From: Falciphora oryzae
Taxonomy: Eukaryota > Ascomycota > Sordariomycetes > Magnaporthales > Magnaporthaceae
Length of the DNA: 64,000 nt
Reading direction: 5' to 3'
NCBI GenBank assembly: GCA_000733355.1
Contig: JNVV01000034.1
Location: forward strand, 200,834 to 264,833
Shown: one piece after another, positions 35,773 to 46,357 of the stretch
How positions within the stretch are numbered: the first letter of the stretch is position 1
Layout of the letters: each line of letters begins with the position of its first letter
Made by a program: the position numbers and the translations under genes
Notes under the pieces: generated by a model
What the model was told of the DNA's origin: nothing
Seen by the model: only the letters and a program-made list of their open reading frames with translations
The model's database searches: none

Positions 35773-36462
35773 GCGGACCAATGTGTATTTTAGGGAATCG
35801 CTGGTTCCTCGGAGCACCTATCGGCTGTCCGGCGAGTATTGGGTGTGGTGACCACCTTTCCTTTCCTCCTACCTCGTGGCTAGGGGCGAAATTTTACGGC
35901 AGATCGTCATACGCATTATTTTCCATGCTGCCCTTGCTTCTGGTGACTCCCCCTCGAGCATTCCCGATGCCTTGGAAATATTATTGTTAGAAATCCAAGC
36001 CCCTTCCCCCACAAAGAGGTAAACCGAAACGGAAAACGATGATACTGATCTGTTTTTTGCTTAGGTATTGCCATGGACTTGTGGTATGGCAAACGCTTTG
36101 CAAGACTCCATGGCCTACAGTATCATCTAGCGGCGTCCTTTGTCCGGTTCTATTGTCCTTGCTTCGGGCATTGTATGCAACTAACAACAATACCCGGCCC
36201 GTCGACAAAGGAGTGTTCGACGACGATCAAAGAAATCAACAAAGATTGTTTTTGGCCTTGAACACGGGGGCACGGAGCAGGTTGGACTTCTACATAACGG
36301 GCGATATCCGCCACGTTCGAGAGATCTCACGACTTTACAAGTCTACAGTGCACGACAGTGTTTCGAACTAGTCGAGCGAATCAAAGAAGATCCCATCAGC
36401 GGTTATTACTGTCGGTGTTTGTGGTTTTTCTAAACCCTCTCAGACTCGGCGGCACCGACGAA
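35773..36462. other. Intergenic upstream of kinase-like gene
   Basis: No gene recognised. The kinase-like frame runs 35 codons upstream of its likely ATG, but only from a GTG. Confidence 0.45.
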
Positions 36463-37938
36463 ATGTCGGACCCGGAACCAACTTTCGGCTTTGCCATCCT
36501 CTTCGATGATGCCGACGAATCAACGCTCTTTGTGGACAAACAGGCCTCAGTTTGGCCCTACTCTGTCCAGAAGGTGATGGTGGCGCTTAAAAATCACAGG
36601 AAGGAGTGGCAGGTGCTGTCTCGCCTCGTCTCGATTAACGATCCCAACGCAACCAAGGCGCACATTACTGACCGCGACATCGCTAAGGTGCTGTTTGCTC
36701 GTATGACATTTGGGCAAAGGCTAGAGATAGTAGAGCGAGGCAGGGACGAGAACCTCGGTGAGTTCTATTCTTTCGATGGTCGAGTCCCTAACCTACACTG
36801 GTCGCTGGTACCATGGAAGACGTCTCCGGGGCCGTTCTACCTCCCTTACCATAACATGGGAGCGCTTTCCACTCTTATTGCAAGCTGCAGGGTCTCGGGA
36901 GCTCGCCTACCCCGAGCGATCGTCCTGAGGTTTCTGGTGGAGATGCTGGAGGCTTTGGATGGCGCCGTGTACGCACAGTGCAACAGGGCCTTTGTGATCC
37001 ACGGCGCTCTGAAGGCCCAGAACATCTTCGTGCACCAGCACGATGGCGGGCACGGCTCTCAGATCTCTTTCTATCTGGGTAACTTCAACGGAGGGAGTGC
37101 GGGGGCCATCGAAGAAGCCGCGGCATCCGCTCCAACGATCAGGGCCGGACTCGCGCCGGCGAGCGTCTCCGAGATTCTTAATGCAGAGGTCCAAACCTAT
37201 CCTCGCGAATGGGACGTGCCCAACCTGGTCAGCCTGACTGCTGAACTGCTGGACCTCCCTGGTCCCGCCTCGGGCACCGAGCGCGCGCTTGGCAGGCTCA
37301 AGGACAGCTCGAGCGCCGACCCCGTCTCGGCCACGCTGCACCATATTCTCGTCTGGCTGGGCCGCCTCGACGCGGAGTTCCGCGACCTCGGAGACGCCAC
37401 GTCCCTGGGAGACATCGTATTCCCACGCCTGAACGATCTTGCCACGCTCGGCCGCGAGCTGCTGGACGAGGAGGGCGGGCCTGGCTCGGAGGAATGGCGA
37501 CTATACAACCTCGGCCCAAAGCTGCGCGAGGATGGCACCCTCGACATCCTCCCGAAGCTTTTCAACAGCGTCGCCCAGGCGAGGGCCGCGGGCGAGGCTC
37601 TGGGAGAGGTGGGTTCCTGGACCCTCGCATGCGTCTCGACCAACCCACTGGTCATCCACGAGATAGAGGGGGACGGCATCTGGCCGCAAGACGGGGTCGA
37701 GGTCATTGAGAGGTGCAAGGCAATGCAGCTGGTCGAGAACCAATATGAGGCACAGACGGACCAACTTGAGGCCAAGATGGCAATGGCCATGATGGGCTCA
37801 AGACACCGCGACGTCTTCGCCTTGCCCTCCGGCTTGGGCGACTTCGTTGACGGTGACTGCGGCGAGTCGCTCCCGGACACTGAGCCGGGTAACTTGCAAG
37901 ACCCTGCAAACGACAACAACGCGGAATCCGCAGATTAG
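36463..37938 (+). CDS. Protein-kinase-like protein with degenerate active site (pseudokinase candidate)
   Basis: Intron-less 491-residue protein starting at MSDPEPTFGFAILFDD. The central part resembles the C-lobe of a protein kinase: a long helix (LPRAIVLRFLVEMLEALDGA), then FVIHGALKAQNIFV in the place of the HRDLKxxN catalytic loop, a strand ISFYLGNF, and NGG in the place of DFG. The catalytic Asp is Ala, the metal-binding Asp of DFG is not evident, and no Gly-rich loop or VAIK lysine is visible in the N-terminal part. Only the loop His, Leu-Lys and Asn match. The C-terminal half (Leu-rich helices, acidic tail with many Asp and Glu) has no recognised domain. Catalysis is unlikely. The kinase relationship is by motif order only, so it could be a different fold. 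Confidence 0.7.
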   Translation: MSDPEPTFGFAILFDDADESTLFVDKQASVWPYSVQKVMVALKNHRKEWQVLSRLVSINDPNATKAHITDRDIAKVLFARMTFGQRLEIVERGRDENLGEFYSFDGRVPNLHWSLVPWKTSPGPFYLPYHNMGALSTLIASCRVSGARLPRAIVLRFLVEMLEALDGAVYAQCNRAFVIHGALKAQNIFVHQHDGGHGSQISFYLGNFNGGSAGAIEEAAASAPTIRAGLAPASVSEILNAEVQTYPREWDVPNLVSLTAELLDLPGPASGTERALGRLKDSSSADPVSATLHHILVWLGRLDAEFRDLGDATSLGDIVFPRLNDLATLGRELLDEEGGPGSEEWRLYNLGPKLREDGTLDILPKLFNSVAQARAAGEALGEVGSWTLACVSTNPLVIHEIEGDGIWPQDGVEVIERCKAMQLVENQYEAQTDQLEAKMAMAMMGSRHRDVFALPSGLGDFVDGDCGESLPDTEPGNLQDPANDNNAESAD

Positions 37939-38695
37939 GATGAGAGGCGGTGGCCCCAAAGAGCCCGAGCGACGACTGCGAGAGCCGAGGTGATAGCCAA
38001 GATTGATTCAGGTAGGCGTAGCTGAACTCTAGTCTAGATCGTCGGTAATTCCATACCTCGATCAACACCGCCACAAATTTGCAAAATGTTACTTTTCCAC
38101 GCCCTATCAACCCATCTCTCGGCATCATGACTTCCCATGACCGACCAAGACAAATTCTCAATCGTGAATATCGTATAGAAGACAATAAGAAAGCAGTCAC
38201 AAAAGAGAAAAGATGACCCTCGGCTCGGATGAACACCGTTGCGTTTATCGTCTGTGGCGCCGAAGATCTTCGTCGGCCATGTTTAGTAATCTCCATCTGT
38301 TGACCGCCTATGGTTCTGGGCCGGAGACACTATTTGCAGAATTCTCCAATTCGTGGTCGGTAATTCTCATCGATATTCACCTTGTTTACCCGTGCTAGCG
38401 GACAGCTAGTTTTGTCACACCGACTTCGGCCTCGATCAATAATCATAAAATCAAGCGCTCAAAGCGAAAACGTGGGGGATTCCGGCGCTCAGCGCGATGC
38501 CTACGTAGAGAAGACTACCGTTCTCGTACATTTATGTGATGAATCCCTGGTAAATTTGTATATAAAAACCATCAGGCCGATCCTTACGCTCGCCGCCACC
38601 AGCTTTCAGCCCGCCGCACCTCGCCTCTCTAGCAATTCAACCTTCCACTCTCCAGATACCTTTTGACCTCTACTTTCTTCGGTGGATAAACGGCA
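37939..38695. other. Intergenic upstream of tautomerase-like gene
   Basis: AT-richer than its surroundings, with no coding signal. Contains ATATAAAA near 38558-38566, about 130 nt upstream of the next start codon, a possible TATA element. Confidence 0.4.
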
Positions 38696-39281
38696 ATGCC
38701 TCTTTGGCTTGTCTATCACCCGTCCGAGGTCTTCACCGACCCAGAGTCGAAGCGTGCTCTGGCAGCTGACATTACCGCGATTTACACGAGGATCGGTCTT
38801 CCAGGTTAGCCTTCCTTTTCTTTCGCCGTGGGGAAGGAACTCCTGTTTCGGGTTCTCATGTCCGTCCAAACTGGCAGCATTTTATGTCGCTGTAAATTTC
38901 ATTCAACTCCCCGCGGACGACATGTTCTCCGGGGGAGAGCCGCAGGTCGGCAAGAAGCCCTTCGTCAGGATCTCTATTAGCCACGTTGCCCGCCGAATGA
39001 CCGAGGATGAGCAAGTCTACCGGCGGGCTACGGAGTCCTTCAACCGTATGCTGAGGCCGCACCTTACGGATAAGGGATTCGATTGGTGAGTAGAGTCCAA
39101 TAAGTCGATGCCCACACAGACGGAAAGCTGAGATTGTGATACACTACCTAGGGAGTTTGTTATTGCTGAAACGGACCGTCGGCTCTGGATGATCTCTGGC
39201 TTGTGCCCGCCGGAACCTGGATCGGAAGCCGAGAAACTCTGGGTCGCTGAGGGGAAACCTGTCGACTACGGGCAATCTTGA
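38696..39281 (+). CDS. Tautomerase-superfamily protein, cis-3-chloroacrylic acid dehalogenase-like
   Basis: Small cytosolic protein of the tautomerase superfamily, whose members use an N-terminal proline after Met removal. Exons 38696-38804, 38878-39085 and 39152-39281 (introns 73 and 66 nt), 148 residues, matching the ~149 of cis-CaaD-like proteins. Start MPLWLVYHP supplies Pro1. Joins restore LP-AFYVAVNFIQLP and FDW-EFVIAETDRRLWMISG, both family-typical. Numbering from Pro1, position 28, a catalytic His in characterised cis-CaaD, is Ile here, so dehalogenation is doubtful. A promiscuous keto-enol tautomerase or hydratase is more likely. An HVARRM segment could supply substrate-binding arginines. 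No neighbouring pathway gene hints at the substrate. Confidence 0.9.
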
Positions 39282-39702
39282 ATAGTAGGCAACTAGGGCC
39301 AAAACCGTGGCATCAAGGGGGAGGGGGGCCTGGATCTAAAGTCATTAAGTGATGTTCAATACTAGATAGGCACAGTTCAATTGGGTCGAAAGCAAGACTC
39401 TTTTGTTGGCATTGGGTTCTACGATATCAATTCCAATTTGGTGATGCAATTCAGGGGCGACTGCGCTGGGGGATTTGGTCGAGCGGGTCGGAAACCCTAA
39501 CCCGTGTTCCGGAGAGGTGCGATAAGAGGCCTCGGATAAGCGGAACCCCACTAAAAAGTCTCTAGGCCCACCCAGATTTTGGACAGAGAAAATTGAAAGA
39601 CGAAGGGATCAATCTGCTTTTGGTCGTCACTGTCTGCCGCAAAGCTCGGCGCAAACAGCGTTTCACAGCGAGGTCAAGCACGGCGCGGCCGGGTAATTCA
39701 TT
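39282..39702. other. Intergenic, tautomerase to UTP6
   Basis: 421 bp with no gene seen; promoter of UTP6. Confidence 0.45.
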
Positions 39703-41027
39703 ATGGCGGGCGTCGCGGACAAGGCCCGCTTCTACCTAGAGCAGGCCGTGCCTCAGCTACGAGAGTTCGAGGACAAGGAAATCTTCAACAGGGTGCGTTG
39801 CGAGCTACCCCCGCCCGCCCTTTCGCACAAGCCGCCCACGGGCAAAATGGCTTGCTGACTGACCGTCTTCTCTCTTTCAAGGACGAGATCCGCAACCTGG
39901 TCCGCAAGCGCACCGACTTCGAGCACCGCGTCCTCTCGCCCGGCTCCCGCGCCGCCGACTTCCTCGCCTATGCCGAGTGGGAGTCCCGCCTCGAGACGCT
40001 GCGCGCCCGGCGGTGCGCGCGCCTCGGCGTCCGCCAGCTGACGCACCAGCACGCCTCGCCGGCGCGCCTGAACCAGCTGCACGAGCGCGGCGTGGCGCGC
40101 GACCCGGGCTCCGTCGCCCTCTGGCGCTCCTACCTCGCCCACCTGGCCCGCATGGGGGCGGCCAAGCGGTGGAGGCGGGTGGCGACGCGCGCGCTGCGCC
40201 TGCACCCGCAGGAGGCCTCGCTCTGGGCCCTGGCGGGGCGCAGGGCCGCCGGCACCGGGGACATGGACGGCGCGCGGGCATACTTCATGCGCGGCTGCCG
40301 CTTCTGCCGCGGCGTCGAGATCTGGGCCGAGTACGCGCGCGCCGAGATGGAGTGGCTCGCGCGGGTCGAGGCGCGCGGCAAGGGCAAGAAAGTCATTGCC
40401 GCCGTGCAAGCGGCGCAGTCAGTAGACGAGGGCGACCAGATCAAGCTCAAGGACGACGACGAGAGCGACGACGATGACGATGAGGAGGACATGATCCCGG
40501 ACCCGGACAGGCTCGCGTTCAAGGAGCTGGAGAGGAAGAAGCTGCGGCCAAAGATTGTGGATGAGGAGGCGGTCGTGAAGCTCGAAAAGAGCCCCGCGCT
40601 GGGCGGCGCGATACCGCGGGCGATCTTCGACATTTCGCGCAAGCAGAACTTCTTCGACGCTGCGGCCGCAGAGACCTTCTTCAACGTCTTTGCGCGCCAC
40701 GCGACGCAGGTCGAGTCGTGCCCAGACCTGCTCCAGCACGTTGTCGACGTCATGGTCGAGTTGTTCCCAGCGCACCCGGCGACATGGGACTGCCGCGCCC
40801 GCCAGCCGCTCGTCCTCGTCGACAACCTGGCTGGCCCAGCGCTCCCGGGCGCGCTCAGGGAGGCGCTCGCGCGCCTGAAGGAGGGTCTGGGGGCAACAGG
40901 GAAAAAAGCGGAACTCGCCGCGAGGACTGTGGCCTGGATTCAACCCATGCTCGCCCGAGCCGACATGGACGAGGGTATCAGGACAGTCTTGGGGCACACC
41001 AAAAAGAAGATGGAAGAGGCATTATGA
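39703..41027 (+). CDS. UTP6: U3 snoRNP protein Utp6
   Basis: Nucleolar component of the small-subunit processome (UTP-B module), needed for early cleavages of pre-18S rRNA. Exons 39703-39792 and 39882-41027 with an 89-nt intron (GTGCGT...CAAG), 411 residues. The N-terminus MAGVADKARFYLEQAVPQLREFEDKEIFNR followed by DEIRNLVRKRTDFEHRV is the Utp6 signature. HAT-type helical repeats follow (FLAYAEWESRLETL, LWRSYLAHLARMGAAKRWR, VEIWAEYARAEMEWL). An acidic Asp/Glu insert lies at about residues 210-226. The first half of exon 2 is extremely GC-rich, so its codons are strongly biased to G or C in the third position. Confidence 0.95.
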
Positions 41028-41234
41028 TAATAATATACAGGTATCCTTGTTTGCTGGCAAAGGCGTCAGGCGCTGTGCATTCTATTCCCCAGGAACACCG
41101 ACTTTATTGCGACATCGTGCAGTCGAGCACGAAGTCGGGCTCAGATTATTCAATTACCGGGTTTATATCTGACATATGAGCATGTAGATCTTGTATCCCT
41201 TTTTGGTGTTGGAACCTATCTCTCCTCGCCGTCC

Positions 41235-44200
41235 TCAAACCTTTCTGCTTTCGTGGGGCCCGAACGAGCTCGGCCGAAGTCCGCCAAAGTCGACCGCGAT
41301 CTTCTGCACCACCACTCCCGGCTCCAGCAACCACAGTGACAGCTCATGAGCGCCCTTTCCAAGCCCACCGGGGATGGAAACGGTGCTTATCCACCCGCCG
41401 CCCACAACTGCGGCCCGCCACTCCGGGCCTTCGCGGTAGATGGGCACATCCGGCACTGGCTTGATCTCGGCGGGGGCGGCGCCGTCGAACGAATATGCAA
41501 ACCGGAGCGGCCGCGTCGGGTCGTGGTTGTGCGACGACCCCAGGTATACCACCAGCCGCGCCGACGCGCTCCCCGTCGTCGAGTATAGTGAATACTTAAG
41601 CGCCGGCCCCGTCGCCGCCGTCTGCGAGCCCGACGTCGCCGGCATCGTCTTGACGCCCGACAGCGTGCGCCCGTAGTGCGGGATCTCGACGTACGACAGC
41701 CCGCCCTTGGTCTCGGCCGACGCAAAGTGCGCCGCCTCGATCGCCACCACGCCGTTGCTCTCCACGAACCCGCTGAAGCCGCTCGGGATCGGAGTCTTGA
41801 CGACGGGCAGGATCGCCGTGGCCACGACGTCGTCGCCGCTGCGCACGCTCAGCGCGACGCTGGTCTTGCCCTCGGGCGCCTTGTCCCAGGCGACGCTGAT
41901 GACGCTGCGGACGTCTGAGCCGTCGCTGGGCGCCGTGATCGTGCCCCGCCCATTGGTCACGGTGACGAAGCTCGCGTTTGAGGAGATGGTGTATGGGAAA
42001 GTGCCGTTTCTGCGCGCAAAGACTTCCAACCACCTCACATCGGCTGGTGGAAGGTTCGGGTCAACGGAGAGGATGCGCGCGCTTGCCCCATCGTGCAGCG
42101 CAGTCGTTGACCCCTGAAAGGCGACCCCGAGACCTACTGTCCCAGGAGCGTCCCTCGGCCCCGTGTAGCTCATTTTGGGCATGATATTCTCCGGGGGGTC
42201 GTTCCAGCTCGTGTATCTGCGGCACCTAAAATCAGCTTATGCTCCCTTGAATGCTGCGCGGTTTCTTCAGTCTCAAAGGAACCTACCCAATGTGAACTGT
42301 GAAGGAGCAATTTGAAGACGTTAGTTTGATCCCACAAGATATTGCAGGGAAGGTACGGTACATACCCTGATCGACAAAGTGATTCCACTTCCCGCCGTTG
42401 AGCGAGTGGTACATTTTGGTGATCTCGGCGTCCCTGGCAAACAGCGCCTTCGCCTCGGCCGCGAGAACGTTGGCGCTGACGCGGCCCTGGCCGGCGGCGA
42501 CCTTGTTGAGCCACGACTTGGTGTACAGGTCGACGACGGTCTTGCCGGCCACGACGGGGTGGAGGACCAGCTGGAAGTAGGCGACCTTGGTCGCGGCGTC
42601 GAGCGAGTCGTACGTCTCCTGCGTGAGCTTCAGCAGGGCCTTCCACCGCGCCAGGTTCCGCTCCGCCTCGTCGTAGTTGACCGTGCTGAAAGGCTCGTCG
42701 CTGAGCAGCTCGTACTTGCGCCGCCCCAGCAGGACGCCGTACTCGTTGAGGATGGCGGCCGTGGCGTCCGCGACCTGCGCACCGAACTCGCTGGTCGCCC
42801 AGCGCTTGAGCCAGGCTGTGGTGGCATCGGGCCCGGTGTGGCGGTCCATGTCGTAGGCCATGTCCATGAATTGAGTCAAGGGGATTTCCTGTGTACACAT
42901 CAAGTGTTAGGGACGACTTTCAGAGAGGCAAATTATCAATGGTTTGTTTTCTGGGAGGGTAGATGGCATCGTACCAGGGGCTTGAGGTCGCCCACGTTGG
43001 CCAGCCAGAGATGACGCGCGCTGCAGTCGACAATTCAGCTGTTGTTCTCATCTTCACACAACCATTACAGTAGGGAGCTACAAAGAAGGTATACGCACTT
43101 CTTTTCGTATGCAAGATGCATTTGCTCCCATGTTTTGACCAGTTGCTGTGCCGCAAAGTTAGCATCGCTGCTCAGGATTATTTGTTTCCAGTGGTCAAGT
43201 CTCCTCACACAGAAATCGACTCACAATGGTGTTAATCCACTTGTAGGATCTCGGCGCGCCCACGTAGTCAAAATGGTAATAGACACCCGCGCCAGCAGCA
43301 CGGTCGGTCTCGTTGGCGATCGGCACACGGATCAGGTTTCCCGAATTGTCATCGGTCCATAGAAGCATGACCGAATCGGGGACCTTGAGTCCGGCCTTGT
43401 AGTACTCACTGACTTCCTGCTTGCAGTCAGTACCACCAGATAGTAGAGAGGCGGGCTCGAGGGAAGGGCGCCACAATCGCCATTCCAAACCATCCAGCCC
43501 CGCGCAGTGTGACCAACCTTGTACAGCACCCAGGTCTGGGGGATGGAGAGCATGTCGGTCGTGTTGAACGTCTCTGAGAGGATCTTCTGCTGGACTAAAA
43601 TCGCAGCATATGTTAGCACCTGGCCGGCCACAATCAGCTAGTACTCGCCCTCAGTTCCTTACCTCCGATTATTTCCTCGAGTGCAGGAGCGGTCAGCGTG
43701 GGGCTCGCCTCGTCGCCAGAGCCGCGCATTCCCATGGTGTAGTACGTTTCCCAGTTGCGGGACCGCTCGACACCCTCCCTGAAGAACTTGGTAATGTTTT
43801 CCTTGTTTCGGGTCCAGTCCCAGGCACCATTGTTGTACAGCTGCTGCTCCCTCTCAGACCTTGCCATGGGTTCGTGATGGCTTGTACCCATGACGACGCC
43901 AAACTCCTCCGCGAGCGGGCCGTTCCTGGTGTCGTTCAGGTAGAACATCTTTCCCCACTGATGATGGGCCCTATCGTATTAGCCGGGGTATAGTTGAGGG
44001 ATGTCGAGGAGCAGGGGGTGGAGGTGTTATTTCTTCTCGTACCATGGCAGGCCAGAGATAGTTTCCCTTGAGGCGCAGGCAAAGCTCAAAAACGTGGGCA
44101 TAGAACTCGCTGCCCCAAACGCCCCCGAAATTTTCGTTGACTGCAAGAACTCTATCAGCTCTCATTTCTCAGACATATGGAAAGTTGAAAACTGGTCGAT

Positions 44201-44987
44201 AGGGACCGGTGGAGAACCCGATAATGGCGTGCGCCTAGTCTATCACCACTTGCCGAGCACTTTCGGCGCTTGAGAACTCTTGCAAGTGGGATTATGGTAT
44301 AAGAGAAACATTCTGCAAACGGCACTCACCCCAACCTAGAAGTGCGGGGTGCTCGTCGTTGATGAAAAAGCCCCTGTACTTGACGCTTGGCTCTTTTTGC
44401 ACCTTGCCCTCTGGCTTGACGTAAATGGACGTTTTCGTTTTCACGGGCACATCCGCCCACCAGTACCAAGGGCTGACCCCCATCGTCTCGGAGATGTCGT
44501 ACAGGCCATAGACGGTCCCGCGCCTGTCGCTGCCGGCGACGACCAGAGCCCAGGGCACGCCGGGCGCGACGTCGCGGACGACCTGGGACGTGTACGTCTC
44601 CCACGTCCCCTTGACCTTGGCCACGTCGAGCTTGCCAGCCTCGATCAGCGCGTCGACCAGGCCCGAGCTGCCGATGGTGCCGGCCACGATGACGGGGCGG
44701 TCGCGGCACGGCCGCCCGATGGTCACTGTGCCGTTGGCGACCACGCTGACCGTGCCGTTGGTGCCGACGACGCGCCCAAAGTCGGCCGCGAGGTCGTGGG
44801 CCGTCCGGCGCACGGCCGGCCAGTCGCCCCCGGACACCTTGATGACGGGGGCGACGCCATGCGCGGCGAGCCGGTAGGGGCTGTCCCCGTCGCCGAAGGA
44901 GAGGAGCGAGGAGGCCGCGGCGGCGCCCTGGACCGCATTTGCCACGAGGGCCGGGAGCAGGGCCCAGCTGGCGAAGTTCGGCTTCAT
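41235..44987 (-). CDS. GH115 xylan alpha-1,2-glucuronidase, secreted
   Basis: Extracellular paralogue of the GH115 at 30729-34678. Ten exons: 44987-44330, 44140-44043, 43957-43663, 43594-43518, 43416-43225, 43145-43099, 43020-42975, 42888-42366, 42306-42297 and 42216-41235, giving 975 residues. A signal peptide is visible (MKPNFASWALLPALVANAVQG). Motifs: VAGSDRRGTVYGLYD, GVSPWYWWADVPVK, YRGFFINDEHP, GNYLWPAMWGKMFY, GTSHHEPMARSE, MLLWTDDNSGN, YYHFDYVGAPRSYKW, LANVGDLKPLEIPL and YFQLVLHPVVAGKT. The 10-nt exon 9 is needed to make WNHFVDQVHIGYTSW. Apart from the first intron (189 nt), introns are 59-101 nt. Intron positions differ from the leaderless copy, so the two are old paralogues and not a recent tandem duplication. 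Three GGCTAA sites lie upstream. Confidence 0.94.
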
Positions 44988-45078
44988 CTTTGGAGGGCAG
45001 GGCAGGGGGCTTCTGGCTGCCAAGACGAACGGTGAAGTGTTGGCCGGAGCGCTGGTCTGCCCCGAACTTGGACATTTC

Positions 45079-45086
45079 TTTAAATA
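45079..45086 (-). promoter_or_regulatory. Candidate TATA-like box of secreted GH115
   Basis: TATTTAAA on the minus strand, about 92-99 nt upstream of the GH115 ATG at 44987. Confidence 0.35.
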
Positions 45087-45666
45087 ACAGCACCGGCTCT
45101 TATATGTGCCTATCAGCGTGGGCGAAAAATACTGCCTCGAGCCCAGTGAATTCTACCGGGAGATTACACCAACACTCAAGCACCATCGCGTGTGCCAATG
45201 CCCCATGATGATGTCGGTCGGATACTTCCCCGCATCGCCCTGTTCCCCAGGCTCGTCCCCCAACTTTATCCCGGCTTGTCGTCTCCACTCCCGACAGCCC
45301 GGCAACCGAGGTGAGGGCCGCCAGGGTGATGCTACGATGCCACTCCCTTCAGCGTGCCTTCGCATCGCCCTACACTATCCTCCTCGCTTACTTTCAGCTT
45401 TTCTAGTCAGATATTGGTACGAAATTTGGGGTGCTGCCCTCACCGCATGGTGCCGACAATCCGATTGTCCCAAGGACGGAGTGACCCCTGAATCCCCGCA
45501 CCTTAGGAAGTTTGCCGAAGCGTGCCTGGGAATGTTGGTCTATGAGCGAGTTGGGGGATTAATGGCACCCGCCAGTGTGCATATCTCGGGTCAAAAAATC
45601 CGCCGTCTTTATTCGTGGAAGAATGACCACCGGCTAGAATATGGATGGCAGTAAACCGGGTAAAAT

Positions 45667-45922
45667 GGCTAAGAGTCAGTGGTGCCGGGGGGGCCTTGGG
45701 GTAGCAACACATGCTGGACTGGGGCCGCCTTTTAGCCGGAACCCCACGCTGTCCACCCATTGAGGATGCTCAGCCAAGCAGCAAAAAGGCGGGCTTTATT
45801 ATCCCAGCAGGCGGATGGAGATCACTTCCTGTCTAAGATGCCAAATTTTATGTTTTCCATACCCACCGACCGCATATTTAGGTGGAATAGTTGCCATGGC
45901 CGCGGATATTCCTCGCGGCTAA
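45667..45922. promoter_or_regulatory. Cluster of three GGCTAA (XlnR/XYR1-type) sites
   Basis: GGCTAA at 45667-45672 (+), GGCTAAA at 45731-45737 (-) and GGCTAA at 45917-45922 (+), some 680-935 bp upstream of the secreted GH115 start. GGCTAA/GGCTAAA is the core site of XlnR/XYR1-type xylanase activators. Three in about 260 bp exceeds chance expectation. Function is inferred from motif and neighbour only. Confidence 0.4.
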
Positions 45923-46357
45923 GCCCGTTATCCGGATATAGAAAGCGATTTAAAAATCACTATAGATGTTCGCTTGGGCTTGGAAGCCGGGGATGCAGAG
46001 AAAGGGTCTGAAGTCGTTGGATGGAAAGTTTCTGAAACCCGAAGACTGTGATAGGAGGACAGGAAATATATTTTTTTTCTGCAACATAGCTTGCTATTCG
46101 GCGAGGCACGCATACTCCCTACATCCATAGGCACCACCCAACTATCTGTCTAGAGTGTAGAGGATGCAGATGAGACCGCAGCTGTTTTTGGCAAGCTGTA
46201 TTGTTAATTTGCTACTTGTGCACACGTCCAAGTCACCAGAGCTTTTTATGATGGTTTCTAGGTCCAGTATCAAAAGACAACCGAGCAAACGAGATGCCGG
46301 AAGCTTCGTATTATTTTCGTCATGTTCCCCCGGTTGGGGCCACAATAAGGGGTCGAC

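Larger units (their letters stand above)
44988..46357. other. Intergenic upstream of secreted GH115
   Basis: 1.37 kb holding the GH115 promoter and the 3' end of the small secreted-protein gene. Frames such as 45106-45654 show no protein-like composition. Contains three GGCTAA motifs (listed separately). Confidence 0.5.

Noticed and set aside
39753..40409. Long frames opposite UTP6
   Set aside because: Antisense shadow in very GC-rich coding DNA.
30729..44987. Recent tandem duplication of GH115
   Set aside because: The copies differ in signal peptide, intron positions and much of their sequence, and are separated by four unrelated genes; an old duplication or separate origins fit better.
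45106..45654. 182-codon frame in the GH115 promoter
   Set aside because: No codon bias, motif or splice context.
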